Positions 8,968-17,744 of a stretch of DNA of 64,000 bases are shown here, in pieces. The stretch lies in contig CP119753.1 in NCBI GenBank assembly GCA_029319145.1, positions 2,356,001 through 2,420,000 on the forward strand. Direction: 5' to 3'. Both the position numbers and the translations under genes were made by a program. The number at the start of each line of letters is the position of its first letter. Within the stretch, counting starts at the first letter, position 1. The DNA comes from Microbacter sp. GSS18 (lineage in GTDB: Bacteria; Actinomycetota; Actinomycetes; Actinomycetales; Microbacteriaceae). Below the pieces are notes generated by a model, which worked only from the letters and a program-made list of their open reading frames with translations, had not been told where the DNA came from and made no database searches.

Positions 8968-9185
8968 GAGCCTCCCCCGCCGCGGCGGCGGCGCTTGTCC
9001 GCCGACAGCGCGATGGCCATGGGGATGCCGATGCCGGCCCCGATGGCGATCCCGAGGGCGAGATTGCCCATGGCGACGCCGATCGCGACGCCGGCGCCGA
9101 CGCCGATCGCGAGGCCGGCACCCCAGCTGGCGGCATCCGGCTTGCGATCGTCGGGCCCGCGGTCCCCGTCACCGGTGTCGGACAT
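8964..9185 (-). CDS. small glycine-zipper membrane protein
   Basis: The 73-residue protein has a hydrophilic N-terminus, one long Gly/Ala/Ile hydrophobic stretch with repeated GxxxG and AIGxG spacing (residues about 22-62), and a basic RRRR tail. That is the look of a glycine-zipper hairpin or oligomerising membrane segment. ATG 9185 follows TACTGT by six bases, supporting real expression from a leaderless mRNA. Function unknown. Confidence 0.65.
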   Translation of the reverse strand: MSDTGDGDRGPDDRKPDAASWGAGLAIGVGAGVAIGVAMGNLALGIAIGAGIGIPMAIALSADKRRRRGGGGS

Positions 9186-9220
9186 GCTCCGACAGTACCC
9201 GTCCAGGCGCGTGGTGCACT

Positions 9221-9289
9221 ATGGTTGCCATCGCCCCTGTCCCGAGTGTGAGGAACGAGCCGTTGAAGAGCATCGACGCGACCGCGTGA
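9221..9289 (+). CDS. possible leader ORF upstream of the ABC-F gene
   Basis: A short frame of 22 codons (13 if GTG 9248 is used, ending PLKSIDATA) lies about 150 bp before the ABC-F start. Its stop falls in the loop of a potential hairpin whose arms are ATCGACG (9272-9278) and CGTCGAT (9303-9309). Many ABC-F ribosome-protection genes are controlled by leader-peptide attenuation, so this is a candidate, but there is no strong ribosome site and it may be chance. Confidence 0.25.
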   Translation: MVAIAPVPSVRNEPLKSIDATA

Positions 9290-9436
9290 CAACGCGCTGA
9301 TCCGTCGATCCCGACGTGCCGGCGCCCCCCATCGCGCTGACCGTCGACCCGCCGCTCCCCCGGGCACCTCCGGCCTTCCGCCGCGCCCGCTCATCGCGGC
9401 ATCCGCGTGTCAGCACCCGACGACACCGGAGGCCTC

Positions 9437-11134
9437 ATGCCCGCTCACACCACCACTGCATCCTTCGTCCTCGACCGCGTCTCGTTCGCGTGGCCGGACG
9501 GCTCCCCCGCCCTGACCGATGTCTCGGGCTCGTTCGGCACCGGCCGCACGGGCCTGGTCGGCCGCAACGGCTCGGGCAAGTCGACGCTGCTGCGCCTCGT
9601 CGCCGGCGACCTCGCTCCCGGCGCGGGACACATCACGCGGCCCGCCGACGTCGCATACCTGCCGCAGCGTCTGACCCTCGAGGTGTCGCGGCCGGTCGCC
9701 GACCTTCTCGGCGTCGGCGAGACGCTCCGCGCGCTGCGCGCCATCGAGTCCGGTGATCCCGATCCGCGACACTTCGACGCGGTCGGCGACGACTGGGACG
9801 TCGAGGCCCGCGCCGGCGCCGCCCTCGCCGAAGCCGGCCTGGATCCGGCCGTGCTCGACCGGTGCGTGGGCGAGCTGTCGGGAGGCGAGGCCGTGCTCGC
9901 CGCGATCACCGGCATCCGCCTGCGCCGCGCGCCGATCACGCTGCTGGACGAGCCCACGAACAACCTCGACCGCGATGCGCGGGCCCGGCTTCACGGGCTG
10001 GTCCGGTCGTGGCACGGCGCCCTCGTGGTGGTCAGCCACGACGTCGCCCTGCTCGAACTCATGGACGACACCGCCGAGCTGTACGCCGACACCCTGAGCG
10101 TCTTCGGCGGTCCGTACTCGCAGTGGCGCGCCTGGCTGGATGCCGAGCAGGCGGCCGCGCTGCAGGCCGAGCGCGCCGCCGCCCAGGTCGTCCGCCGAGA
10201 GAAGCGCGAACGCATCGAGGCCGAGACCAAGATCGCCCGGCGGCAGGCATACGGGCGCAAGGCGCAGCTCGAGAAGCGCGTTCCGCCGATCGTCGCCGGA
10301 GGCCTCAAGCGCGCCGCCGAGGTGTCGGCCGGCAGGCTGCGCGGCGAGAAGGCCGACCGCGAGGCGGCGGCGCGGGACGCCCTCGACTCCGCCGAGCGGC
10401 GCGTCCGCGACGACGACACCGTTCGCATCGATCTTCCGGATCCGTCGGTGCCGGCGGGCCGCAGGATCGCCGAGCTCTCGGACGGCGACCGCACATGGGT
10501 GATCCAGGGCCCCGAACGCGTCGCGCTCGTGGGTCCGAACGGAGCCGGGAAGACGACGCTTCTCGAGCGGCTGGTCGCCTCGGCGGCGGGCTCCGAAGGG
10601 CGCGCGCCGGCGATGGACGCCGATTCCGGCGAGGCACACGGGGAGGAGCGGATGCCGCCGGCCGCGGCGCCGATCCACGTGCGCGGGTGCACGGCGCGGG
10701 CGCTCACCGACCGGGTCGGCTACCTGCCGCAGCGCGTCGATGGGCTCGACGATGCCGCATCCATCCTCGACAACGTAGCGGCGGCCGCACCGCGAACCGG
10801 CACCGTCGAGCTGCGCAACCGCCTCGCACGGTTCCTGATCCGCGGTACGGCGGTCGACCGGCCGGTGTCGTCGGTGTCAGGCGGCGAGCGATTCCGCGTC
10901 GCGTTGGCGCGGCTGATGCTGGCGGATCCGCCGCCGCAGCTGCTGGTGCTCGACGAGCCGACCAACAACCTCGACCTCGACACCGTCGATCAGCTGGTCG
11001 CAGCACTGTCGGCCTATCGCGGCGCGGTCCTCGTCGTCAGCCACGACGACGCGTTCCTCGCCCGGCTGGGACTCGATCGCGTGCTGTCGATCGGCGTGAC
11101 GGGGGCGATCGACGAACGCGACGCACCCGCGTAG
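9437..11134 (+). CDS. ABC-F family ATPase
   Basis: The 565-residue protein has two ABC domains in one chain and no membrane segment, the mark of ABC-F ribosome-associated ATPases. Domain 1 has Walker A GRNGSGKS at 42-49, signature LSGGE and Walker B LLDEPTNNLD. A basic helical linker (AEQAAALQAERAAAQVVRREK..) follows. Domain 2 has GPNGAGKTT, VSGGERFRVALARL and LVLDEPTNNLD. Members either protect the ribosome from antibiotics or help translation; sequence alone does not decide which. Start ATG 9437 has GGAGG five bases upstream; an in-frame GTG at 9407 has none. Confidence 0.9.
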   Translation: MPAHTTTASFVLDRVSFAWPDGSPALTDVSGSFGTGRTGLVGRNGSGKSTLLRLVAGDLAPGAGHITRPADVAYLPQRLTLEVSRPVADLLGVGETLRALRAIESGDPDPRHFDAVGDDWDVEARAGAALAEAGLDPAVLDRCVGELSGGEAVLAAITGIRLRRAPITLLDEPTNNLDRDARARLHGLVRSWHGALVVVSHDVALLELMDDTAELYADTLSVFGGPYSQWRAWLDAEQAAALQAERAAAQVVRREKRERIEAETKIARRQAYGRKAQLEKRVPPIVAGGLKRAAEVSAGRLRGEKADREAAARDALDSAERRVRDDDTVRIDLPDPSVPAGRRIAELSDGDRTWVIQGPERVALVGPNGAGKTTLLERLVASAAGSEGRAPAMDADSGEAHGEERMPPAAAPIHVRGCTARALTDRVGYLPQRVDGLDDAASILDNVAAAAPRTGTVELRNRLARFLIRGTAVDRPVSSVSGGERFRVALARLMLADPPPQLLVLDEPTNNLDLDTVDQLVAALSAYRGAVLVVSHDDAFLARLGLDRVLSIGVTGAIDERDAPA

Positions 11135-11144
11135 CCGGCCGCGT

Positions 11145-11212
11145 GGCGTCGTCACGGGGTCGGCGTCGTCACGGGGTCGGCGTCGTCACGGGGTCGGCGT
11201 CGTCACGGGGTC
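11145..11212. repeat. four tandem 17-bp repeats at a gene end
   Basis: Four copies of GGCGTCGTCACGGGGTC lie head to tail at 11145-11161, 11162-11178, 11179-11195 and 11196-11212. The TGA stop of the convergent membrane-protein gene is inside the last copy, and each unit repeats that TGA on the minus strand. The repeat fills the gap between two convergent genes. Confidence 0.85.
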
Positions 11213-12027
11213 GGCGTCGGTGTCGGCTTGGTGTGGCCCGGAGCGGTGGACCGGTTGCCGCGGTCCTCGAGGGGAGGGCCGTTGCCCGGCGCCGTGGCTT
11301 CCGGACTGGGGATCGGTGTCGGCGTCGCTTCGACGACCGGCTCGTCCCCGGGCGGCGCCGGCTCGGTCCCGAGGTCGGCGGACTCCGTCGGGGACGGCGT
11401 CGGCGTCGCACTCGGAGTCGGGGTGGAGGTCGGCGTGCGCGCGGGCAGAGTGGGATCGACGGCGCTCGTCGTGGGCGACGGCGTGAGCGGTCCCGGCGCC
11501 GGGCCCTGCAGCGCGGACGACGCACCGCCCGACGTCCCGAGCATGACGGCCGCCGTCAGAAGCACAGAAGCGCCGAGCACCGCGGCGCCCCCGACCACCA
11601 GGAAGCCCGCGGGGCGGATCCACCGGCCGGAGCGGGCCGACTCGACGAGGGCGGCGCGAGCGCGCGTCGTCGCGGCCGTCGCCCACGCGACCAGCGCCGC
11701 GCTCCGCGCCCGGATCGACGATGCGCTCGGCATGGCCGCGATCCGCGCGCGGATCGCCGATGCGCTCGGCACGGCCGCGATCACACGCGGCAGGACGGCC
11801 GTGTCGCGGGGCAGGACCTCGGTCGCCCCTTGGAGCAGAGCCGTGAACTCGTCGACGCCGTCCTCGCTCTCGACGGTTTCGACGGCGTCGTCGGTGTCGA
11901 CGGTTTCGACGGCGTCGTGGGGCTCGACGGCGTCGTGGGTCTCGATGACTCGATCGCGGGCTTCGGCCGCGCGGGCGCGCGCTTCGGCCCGGGTCCTCGG
12001 CGGCTCGGCAGGATGCTGCGCGTCCAT
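11203..12027 (-). CDS. single-pass membrane protein with Pro/Thr-rich exterior tail
   Basis: I do not recognise this 274-residue protein. The N-terminal part is charged and repetitive (DAVE/VETV units, then two near-copies of an Ala/Arg unit containing PSAS.IRARxAA), followed by one transmembrane helix (FLVVGGAAVLGASVLLTAAVMLG) and a tail of about 100 residues full of TPTPS, SPTES and PTPTP. The topology suggests a cytoplasmic N-terminus and a cell-wall-spanning tail, as in some anti-sigma or wall-associated proteins. ATG 12027 has GGAGG three bases upstream. A longer frame upstream overlaps the start of lhr and is not protein-like. The underlying DNA has matching tandem repeats near 11700-11790 and 11870-11950. 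Confidence 0.65.
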   Translation of the reverse strand: MDAQHPAEPPRTRAEARARAAEARDRVIETHDAVEPHDAVETVDTDDAVETVESEDGVDEFTALLQGATEVLPRDTAVLPRVIAAVPSASAIRARIAAMPSASSIRARSAALVAWATAATTRARAALVESARSGRWIRPAGFLVVGGAAVLGASVLLTAAVMLGTSGGASSALQGPAPGPLTPSPTTSAVDPTLPARTPTSTPTPSATPTPSPTESADLGTEPAPPGDEPVVEATPTPIPSPEATAPGNGPPLEDRGNRSTAPGHTKPTPTPTP

Positions 12028-12193
12028 CCGCCTCCGTCCGAATCGGTCTCCGCCCGCGGCGGGCGCCGCGCACGTCCGCCCGATTCTACGTGTCGTCGAC
12101 GACCCCTGCAGACGGGCCGTGGACGGCCTCCGCGACCTCGCACCGTCATCCCGCAGCCGCGCCGATGTCTGCACCGGAGAGCAAGATAGGGGG

Positions 12194-15100
12194 GTGGGCG
12201 ATGTGCTCGAGCGGTTCGGTCCTGCGACGCAGGGCTGGTTCCGGGGCGCCTTCGCGCAGCCGACCGCCGCCCAGGCGGGCGCGTGGGAGGCGATATCCCA
12301 GGGCAAGCACGCTCTCGTCGTGGCGCCCACCGGCTCGGGGAAGACGCTGTCGGCGTTCCTGTGGGCGATCGATCGCGTGTTCCACGACCTGGATGCCGAA
12401 CCCGCGCTGCCGACCGGATCCCGCCGTCGCGGTGAACCGGCACGCGGGACGCGCATCCTCTACATCTCGCCGCTGAAGGCGCTGGGCGTCGACGTGGAGC
12501 GGAACCTGCGCTCCCCGCTCGTGGGGATCGGCCAGTCGGCGCGCCGCCTCGGCCTCGAGGTCCCGGCCGTCTCGGTCGGCGTGCGCTCGGGCGACACGAC
12601 CTCGAGCGACCGTCGCAAGCTCGTGCAGGCCCCGCCCGACATCCTCATCACGACCCCCGAGTCCCTCTACCTGATGCTCACGAGCCGCGCGGGCGAGACG
12701 CTGCGCGACGTTCACACCGTGATCGTCGACGAGGTGCACGCGGTCGCCGCGACCAAGCGCGGGGCGCACCTGGCGGTGAGCCTCGAAAGGCTGGATGCGC
12801 TTCGACAGGCGCACGACCCCGCATCCGCCCCGGCCCAGCGCATCGGACTCTCGGCGACCGTGCGCCCCATCGACGAGGTGGCGCGCTTCCTCGGGGGCGC
12901 CGCGCCCGTCGAGATCGTGGCGCCCCGGGCGACCAAGGCGTTCGACATGCACGTGGTCGTGCCGGTCGACGACATGCTCAACCCGCCCCCGGCGCCCGGC
13001 TTCCAGGACGCGGCGGATGCCGACGCCGCCGCGTCCGACGACGACTGGTTCCTCGACGCGCAACCGCGCGGCCGACCCGAATCGACCGAGATGACCGGCT
13101 CGGTGTGGCCGCACGTCGAGGAGGCGATCGTCGATCGCATCCTGCAGCGACGCTCCACCATCGTGTTCTGCAACTCGCGGCGTCTCGCGGAGCGGCTCAC
13201 GGGACGGCTGAACGAGATCTACTCCGACCGGCTGGGACTCGACCTTCCCGAGCCGGCGGTGCCGGCGGCGACCGGGGCCCACGCAGCAGAGGCTCCGCGC
13301 GGCGCGCAGGCGCCGCGTGGCGGGGAGGCCCGGACGGGCGCGACCGCCGGGGCCGACCCGGTGCTCGCCAAGGCCCACCACGGCTCCGTGTCGAAGGAGC
13401 AGCGCGCGCAGGTCGAAGAGGAGCTCAAGTCCGGCGCGCTGCGGTGCGTCGTCGCGACCAGCAGCCTCGAGCTCGGCATCGACATGGGCGCGGTGGACCT
13501 CGTGATCCAGGTCGAGGCGCCGCCGTCGGCGGCATCCGGACTGCAGCGCATCGGACGCGCGGGGCACCAGGTGGGCGAGGTGAGCCGCGCCGCACTGTTC
13601 CCGAAGCACCGCGGCGACGTGCTGCACACCGCCGTGGTGACCGAGCGCATGCTCGCCGGGCAGATCGAGGCGATCTCGATCCCGCAGAATCCGCTCGACA
13701 TCCTCGCGCAGCAGACCGTGGCCGCGTGCGCGCTGGGCCCCGTGGACGTCGAGGGCTGGTACGAGACCCTTCGCCGCAGCGCGCCGTTCCGCTCGCTGCC
13801 TCGATCCGCCTACGAGGCCACGCTCGACCTCGTGTCCGGCCGGTTCCCGTCGGACGAGTTCGCCGAGCTGCGCCCCCGCGTCGTGTGGGACCGCGATCAC
13901 GGAACGCTCACGGGACGGCCCGGGTCCCAGCGCATCGCGGTCACGAGCGGCGGGACGATCCCCGACAGAGGGCTGTTCGGCGTCTTCGTGGCCGGCGAGA
14001 GCCAGAACGCCCGGGTCGGCGAGCTCGACGAGGAGATGGTCTACGAGTCCCGCGTGAACGACGTCTTCACCCTCGGCACGACGAGCTGGCGGATCGTCGA
14101 GATCACGCACGATCGCGTCAACGTGGTCCCCGCGTTCGGGCAGCCGGGCAAAGTGCCGTTCTGGCACGGCGACGGCCTCGGCCGGCCGGCCGAACTCGGC
14201 GAGGCGCTCGGCCGGTTCTCGCGCGAGGTGTCGAGCGCAGATCCGGCGAAGGCCGAGGCCCGGCTGCGCGACGCCGGCCTCGACGACCGGGCGATCGCGA
14301 ACCTCCGCGCCTACCTCGCCGAGCAGCGCGAGGCGACGGGGAGCGTGCCGACCGATCGATCGCTGACCGTCGAGCGCTCCCGAGACGAGGTCGGCGACTG
14401 GCGCGTGATCCTCCATTCCCCGTACGGAATGCAAGTGCACGCACCGTGGGCGCTCGCCGTCAACGCCCGCATCCGCGAGCGCCTCGGCGTCGAGGGCTCG
14501 GCGGTCGCCAGCGACGACGGCATCATCGCGCGCATCCCCGACGCCGAGGCGGAGCCGCCCGGCGCCGAGCTGTTCGTGTTCGACCCCGACGAACTCGATC
14601 CTCTCGTGACCGAGGAGGTCGGCGGTTCAGCCCTCTTCGCCTCGCGCTTCCGTGAGTGCGCCGCCCGCGCCCTGCTCATGCCGAGGCGGAATCCGGGGCG
14701 CCGCAGTCCGCTGTGGCAGCAGCGCCAGCGCTCCGCGCAGCTCCTCGAGGTCGCACGGCGGCATCCGACCTTCCCGATCATCCTCGAGACGCTGCGCGAG
14801 GTGCTGCAGGACGTCTACGACGTGCCGGCGCTGCTTCGGATCATGCGCGGCATCGGCGAGCGCCGCATCCGCCTCGTCGAGACGACGACCAGCCAGCCGT
14901 CGCCGTTCGCACGCGACTTGCTGTTCGGATATGTCGGCGCGTTCATGTACGAGGGCGACTCGCCCCTGGCCGAGCGGCGCGCCGCTGCACTGTCTGTCGA
15001 CCCGGCGCTGCTGAGCGAGCTGCTGGGAACCGTCGAGATGCGCGAGCTGCTCGACCCCGACGTCATCGCGCAGTTCGAGCGCGAAGCCCAGCGACTCGAC

Positions 15101-16963
15101 CCCGCCCGCCGCGTGCGCGGCGTCGAGGGCGTCGCCGATCTTCTGCGCCTGCTCGGCCCGCTCGACGCCGACGAGGTCGCGGCGCGGGCGGAGCCCGGCG
15201 ACGGCGTCGACGACGTCACCCCCGTTCAGGCGCAGGGCATGCTCGACGAGCTCGTCGCGGCACGGCGGGCCATCGTCGTCGCCATCGCGGGCCGCACGCG
15301 CGTGGCCGCGGTCGAGGACGCGGGACGACTGCGCGACGCCCTCGGCGCGGCACTGCCGGTGGGCGTGCCCATTGCCTTCACCGAACCGGTCGCAGATCCC
15401 CTCGGCGACCTCGTGGCTCGGCACGCCCGCACCCACGGCCCGTTCCGCGCCGACGCCGTGGCCGACCGCCTGGGCATCGGGGTGGCGGTGGCGAGGCACA
15501 CGCTGCAGCGTCTCGAGGCGCAGGGTCGCCTCGCGAGCGGCTTCTTCCTGCCCGCCCCCGAGACCGCCGACGGCCGGGACGAAGCCGAGTGGTGCGACGC
15601 CGAGGTCCTGCGACGGCTGCGGCTGCGCTCGCTGGCAGCCATCCGAGGCAGCGTGGAACCGGTGCCGCAGGAGGCGCTCGCGCGGTTCCTGCCCGACTGG
15701 CAGCACGTGTCGCGCCCGCTCGAAGGAGTGGACGGCGTAGCCGCCGCCATCGAGCAGCTCGCCGGCGTTCCGATTCCGGCGAGCGCGTGGGAGTCCCTCG
15801 TCCTCCCGGCCCGCGTCGTCGACTACTCCCCCGCGATGCTCGACGAGCTCACCTCCACGGGAGAGGTGGTCTGGTCGGGGCACGGCGCGCTCCCCGGACG
15901 CGACGGGTGGATCGCCCTGCACCCCGCCGATGGACTCGCCCTGACGCTCCCGCCGGTGTCCGACGACGTCGCACCGGGGTCCCTGGACGCCCAGCTGATC
16001 GGGGCCCTCGCCGGCGGCGGCGCCTACTTCGCAGCGCAGCTGCGCACCGCGACGGGCGCGGACAGCGAGCAGGCCGTGCTCGAGGCCCTGTGGCGGCTCG
16101 CCTGGGCGGGGCGTGTCACGAACGACACCTTCGCGCCGCTTCGCACGCTGCTCGGCGGCTCGGGCGCGCACCGGACGTCGCGGCGCACACCGCGGTCGCG
16201 CCTGTACCGCGGCGCCGCGGTGCGCGCGGTCGCCGCGTCCGTCCCCGCGCGCCCCGCGAACGTCGGCGGCCGCTGGTCTCTGCTGCCCGACCCCGAGCCC
16301 GATGCCGGCATGCGGGCCGCGGCGACGGCGAGCCTGCTCCTGGACCGCTACGGCGTGGTCACGCGCGGCGCCGTGCAGAGCGAGGGCGTGCCCGGCGGCT
16401 TCGCGCAGACGTACCGCGTCCTGGCCGGATTCGAGGACGCCGGACACTGCCGCCGGGGATACATCGTCGAGAAGCTGGGCGCGGCGCAGTTCGCGACGTC
16501 GGCGACGATCGACCGCATCCGGGAGTTCGCCGCACGCGGCGACCCCCCGCCGAACCATGCCGTCACGCTCGCGTCGACCGATCCCGCCAACCCCTACGGG
16601 TCGGCGCTGTCCTGGCCGCCCCTCGAGGGTGTCGGCCACCGGCCGGGCCGCAAGGCGGGCGCGATCGTGGTGCTCGTCGACGGCGCGCTCGTGCTGTACC
16701 TCGAGCGCGGCGGCAAGTCAGCCCTGGCGTTCACGGGCGACGAGACCGTGCTGGCGGCGGCCGCCGCCGACCTCGTCGCCACGGCGCACGCCCGACGACT
16801 CGAGACCCTGACGATCGAACAGGTCAACGGCGCCTTCATCCACGGCAGCGGCATCGCGCGGTGCCTGCGCGATGCGGGGTTCGTCGAGTCGCCGCGCGGC
16901 CTCACCCTCCGCCGCCTCACGGCCGGCGATGCAGCGCGCGAGGCGGCCCGTGCCCGAGGGTGA
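12194..16963 (+). CDS. lhr: Lhr-type superfamily 2 DNA helicase
   Basis: This 1589-residue protein is a full-length large helicase-related (Lhr) ATPase. The helicase core has Walker A APTGSGKT at 44-51, the DEVH Walker B (VDEVHAV), LSATVRP (motif III), and the motif VI region LQRIGRAGHQ. The long C-terminal part contains winged-helix and Lhr-specific domains. Mycobacterial Lhr is a 3'-5' single-strand translocase that unwinds RNA:DNA hybrids and is induced by DNA damage. Start GTG 12194 follows CAAGAT by six bases; the frame stays open upstream, but that part is antisense to the neighbouring gene. The last 14 bases overlap nei2. Confidence 0.93.
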   Translation: MGDVLERFGPATQGWFRGAFAQPTAAQAGAWEAISQGKHALVVAPTGSGKTLSAFLWAIDRVFHDLDAEPALPTGSRRRGEPARGTRILYISPLKALGVDVERNLRSPLVGIGQSARRLGLEVPAVSVGVRSGDTTSSDRRKLVQAPPDILITTPESLYLMLTSRAGETLRDVHTVIVDEVHAVAATKRGAHLAVSLERLDALRQAHDPASAPAQRIGLSATVRPIDEVARFLGGAAPVEIVAPRATKAFDMHVVVPVDDMLNPPPAPGFQDAADADAAASDDDWFLDAQPRGRPESTEMTGSVWPHVEEAIVDRILQRRSTIVFCNSRRLAERLTGRLNEIYSDRLGLDLPEPAVPAATGAHAAEAPRGAQAPRGGEARTGATAGADPVLAKAHHGSVSKEQRAQVEEELKSGALRCVVATSSLELGIDMGAVDLVIQVEAPPSAASGLQRIGRAGHQVGEVSRAALFPKHRGDVLHTAVVTERMLAGQIEAISIPQNPLDILAQQTVAACALGPVDVEGWYETLRRSAPFRSLPRSAYEATLDLVSGRFPSDEFAELRPRVVWDRDHGTLTGRPGSQRIAVTSGGTIPDRGLFGVFVAGESQNARVGELDEEMVYESRVNDVFTLGTTSWRIVEITHDRVNVVPAFGQPGKVPFWHGDGLGRPAELGEALGRFSREVSSADPAKAEARLRDAGLDDRAIANLRAYLAEQREATGSVPTDRSLTVERSRDEVGDWRVILHSPYGMQVHAPWALAVNARIRERLGVEGSAVASDDGIIARIPDAEAEPPGAELFVFDPDELDPLVTEEVGGSALFASRFRECAARALLMPRRNPGRRSPLWQQRQRSAQLLEVARRHPTFPIILETLREVLQDVYDVPALLRIMRGIGERRIRLVETTTSQPSPFARDLLFGYVGAFMYEGDSPLAERRAAALSVDPALLSELLGTVEMRELLDPDVIAQFEREAQRLDPARRVRGVEGVADLLRLLGPLDADEVAARAEPGDGVDDVTPVQAQGMLDELVAARRAIVVAIAGRTRVAAVEDAGRLRDALGAALPVGVPIAFTEPVADPLGDLVARHARTHGPFRADAVADRLGIGVAVARHTLQRLEAQGRLASGFFLPAPETADGRDEAEWCDAEVLRRLRLRSLAAIRGSVEPVPQEALARFLPDWQHVSRPLEGVDGVAAAIEQLAGVPIPASAWESLVLPARVVDYSPAMLDELTSTGEVVWSGHGALPGRDGWIALHPADGLALTLPPVSDDVAPGSLDAQLIGALAGGGAYFAAQLRTATGADSEQAVLEALWRLAWAGRVTNDTFAPLRTLLGGSGAHRTSRRTPRSRLYRGAAVRAVAASVPARPANVGGRWSLLPDPEPDAGMRAAATASLLLDRYGVVTRGAVQSEGVPGGFAQTYRVLAGFEDAGHCRRGYIVEKLGAAQFATSATIDRIREFAARGDPPPNHAVTLASTDPANPYGSALSWPPLEGVGHRPGRKAGAIVVLVDGALVLYLERGGKSALAFTGDETVLAAAAADLVATAHARRLETLTIEQVNGAFIHGSGIARCLRDAGFVESPRGLTLRRLTAGDAAREAARARG

Positions 16964-17744
16964 CACCGTCTTCCGGACCGCGCGCCGACTGGACGACGCG
17001 CTCGCCGGAGCGACCGTGACGCGATTCGACCTGCGCGTTCCCCGGCTGGCGACCGCCGACCTCAGCGGCGCGGCGATCCACGACGTGGTCTCGCGCGGGA
17101 AGCACATCCTCCACCGCATCGGGGGCGACACGCTGCGCACCCACCTGAAGATGGAGGGCCGGTGGCACATCCACCGGCCGGGCGAGCGCTGGCCGCGACC
17201 CGCGCACACCGCCCGGGTCGTCATCGAGGCGACGGCGCCCGACGGCGCCCGCTGGGAGACCGTGGGGTTCGACGTGGCCGACGTCGCCCTCGTCCCCACC
17301 GCGGACGAGGATGAGCTGATCGGGCATCTGGGGCCCGACCCCCTCGGCGACGGCTGGGACCCCGCGGAGGCCGCTCGCCGCCTCCGCGCCGACGACCGTC
17401 CCGTGCACGTCGCCCTGCAGGATCAGCGCAACGTCGCGGGGTTCGGCAACGAGTACGTCAACGAGATCCTGTTCGTGCGCGGCCTCGACCCGTCCACGCC
17501 CGCGGCCGACGTCGACACGGCCGCCCTGGTCGACGTCGGCGCCCGCATGATCCGCGCGAATCGGGACCGCGCACACCGAACCTTCACGGGGGATGCCAGA
17601 CGAGGCTTCACGACGTGGGTGTACCGCCGCGAGAATCGGCCGTGCCGCCGGTGCGGCACGCCGATCCGCAGCGGGAGTCTGGGAGCCGACCCGACGCGCG
17701 AGCGGATCGTGTTCTGGTGCCCGCGCTGTCAGAGCCCCTCGTGA
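16950..17744 (+). CDS. nei2: Nei2-type DNA glycosylase/AP lyase
   Basis: The 264-residue protein starts with PEGDTVFRTARRL: after Met removal, Pro2 is the Schiff-base nucleophile and Glu3 the acid of the Fpg/Nei family. The helix-two-turn-helix segment includes NVAGFGNEYVNEILF with the conserved Asn, and the C-terminal zinc finger is CRRCG..CPRC. It should excise oxidised pyrimidines or related lesions. Start GTG 16950 is 14 bases inside lhr, so the two are probably translated together. The same lhr-nei neighbourhood exists in mycobacteria (established knowledge), suggesting a shared repair role. Confidence 0.93.
   Translation: MPEGDTVFRTARRLDDALAGATVTRFDLRVPRLATADLSGAAIHDVVSRGKHILHRIGGDTLRTHLKMEGRWHIHRPGERWPRPAHTARVVIEATAPDGARWETVGFDVADVALVPTADEDELIGHLGPDPLGDGWDPAEAARRLRADDRPVHVALQDQRNVAGFGNEYVNEILFVRGLDPSTPAADVDTAALVDVGARMIRANRDRAHRTFTGDARRGFTTWVYRRENRPCRRCGTPIRSGSLGADPTRERIVFWCPRCQSPS

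Noticed and set aside
11228..12193. Extension of lhr by more than 300 residues upstream
   Set aside because: The extra part is antisense to the Pro/Thr-tailed membrane protein and is low-complexity; Lhr homology begins at GTG 12194, which has a leaderless -10 box.
12146..16639. Long minus-strand frames opposite lhr
   Set aside because: Composition is typical antisense shadow (Arg/His/Gly-rich) and Lhr motifs on the plus strand are continuous.
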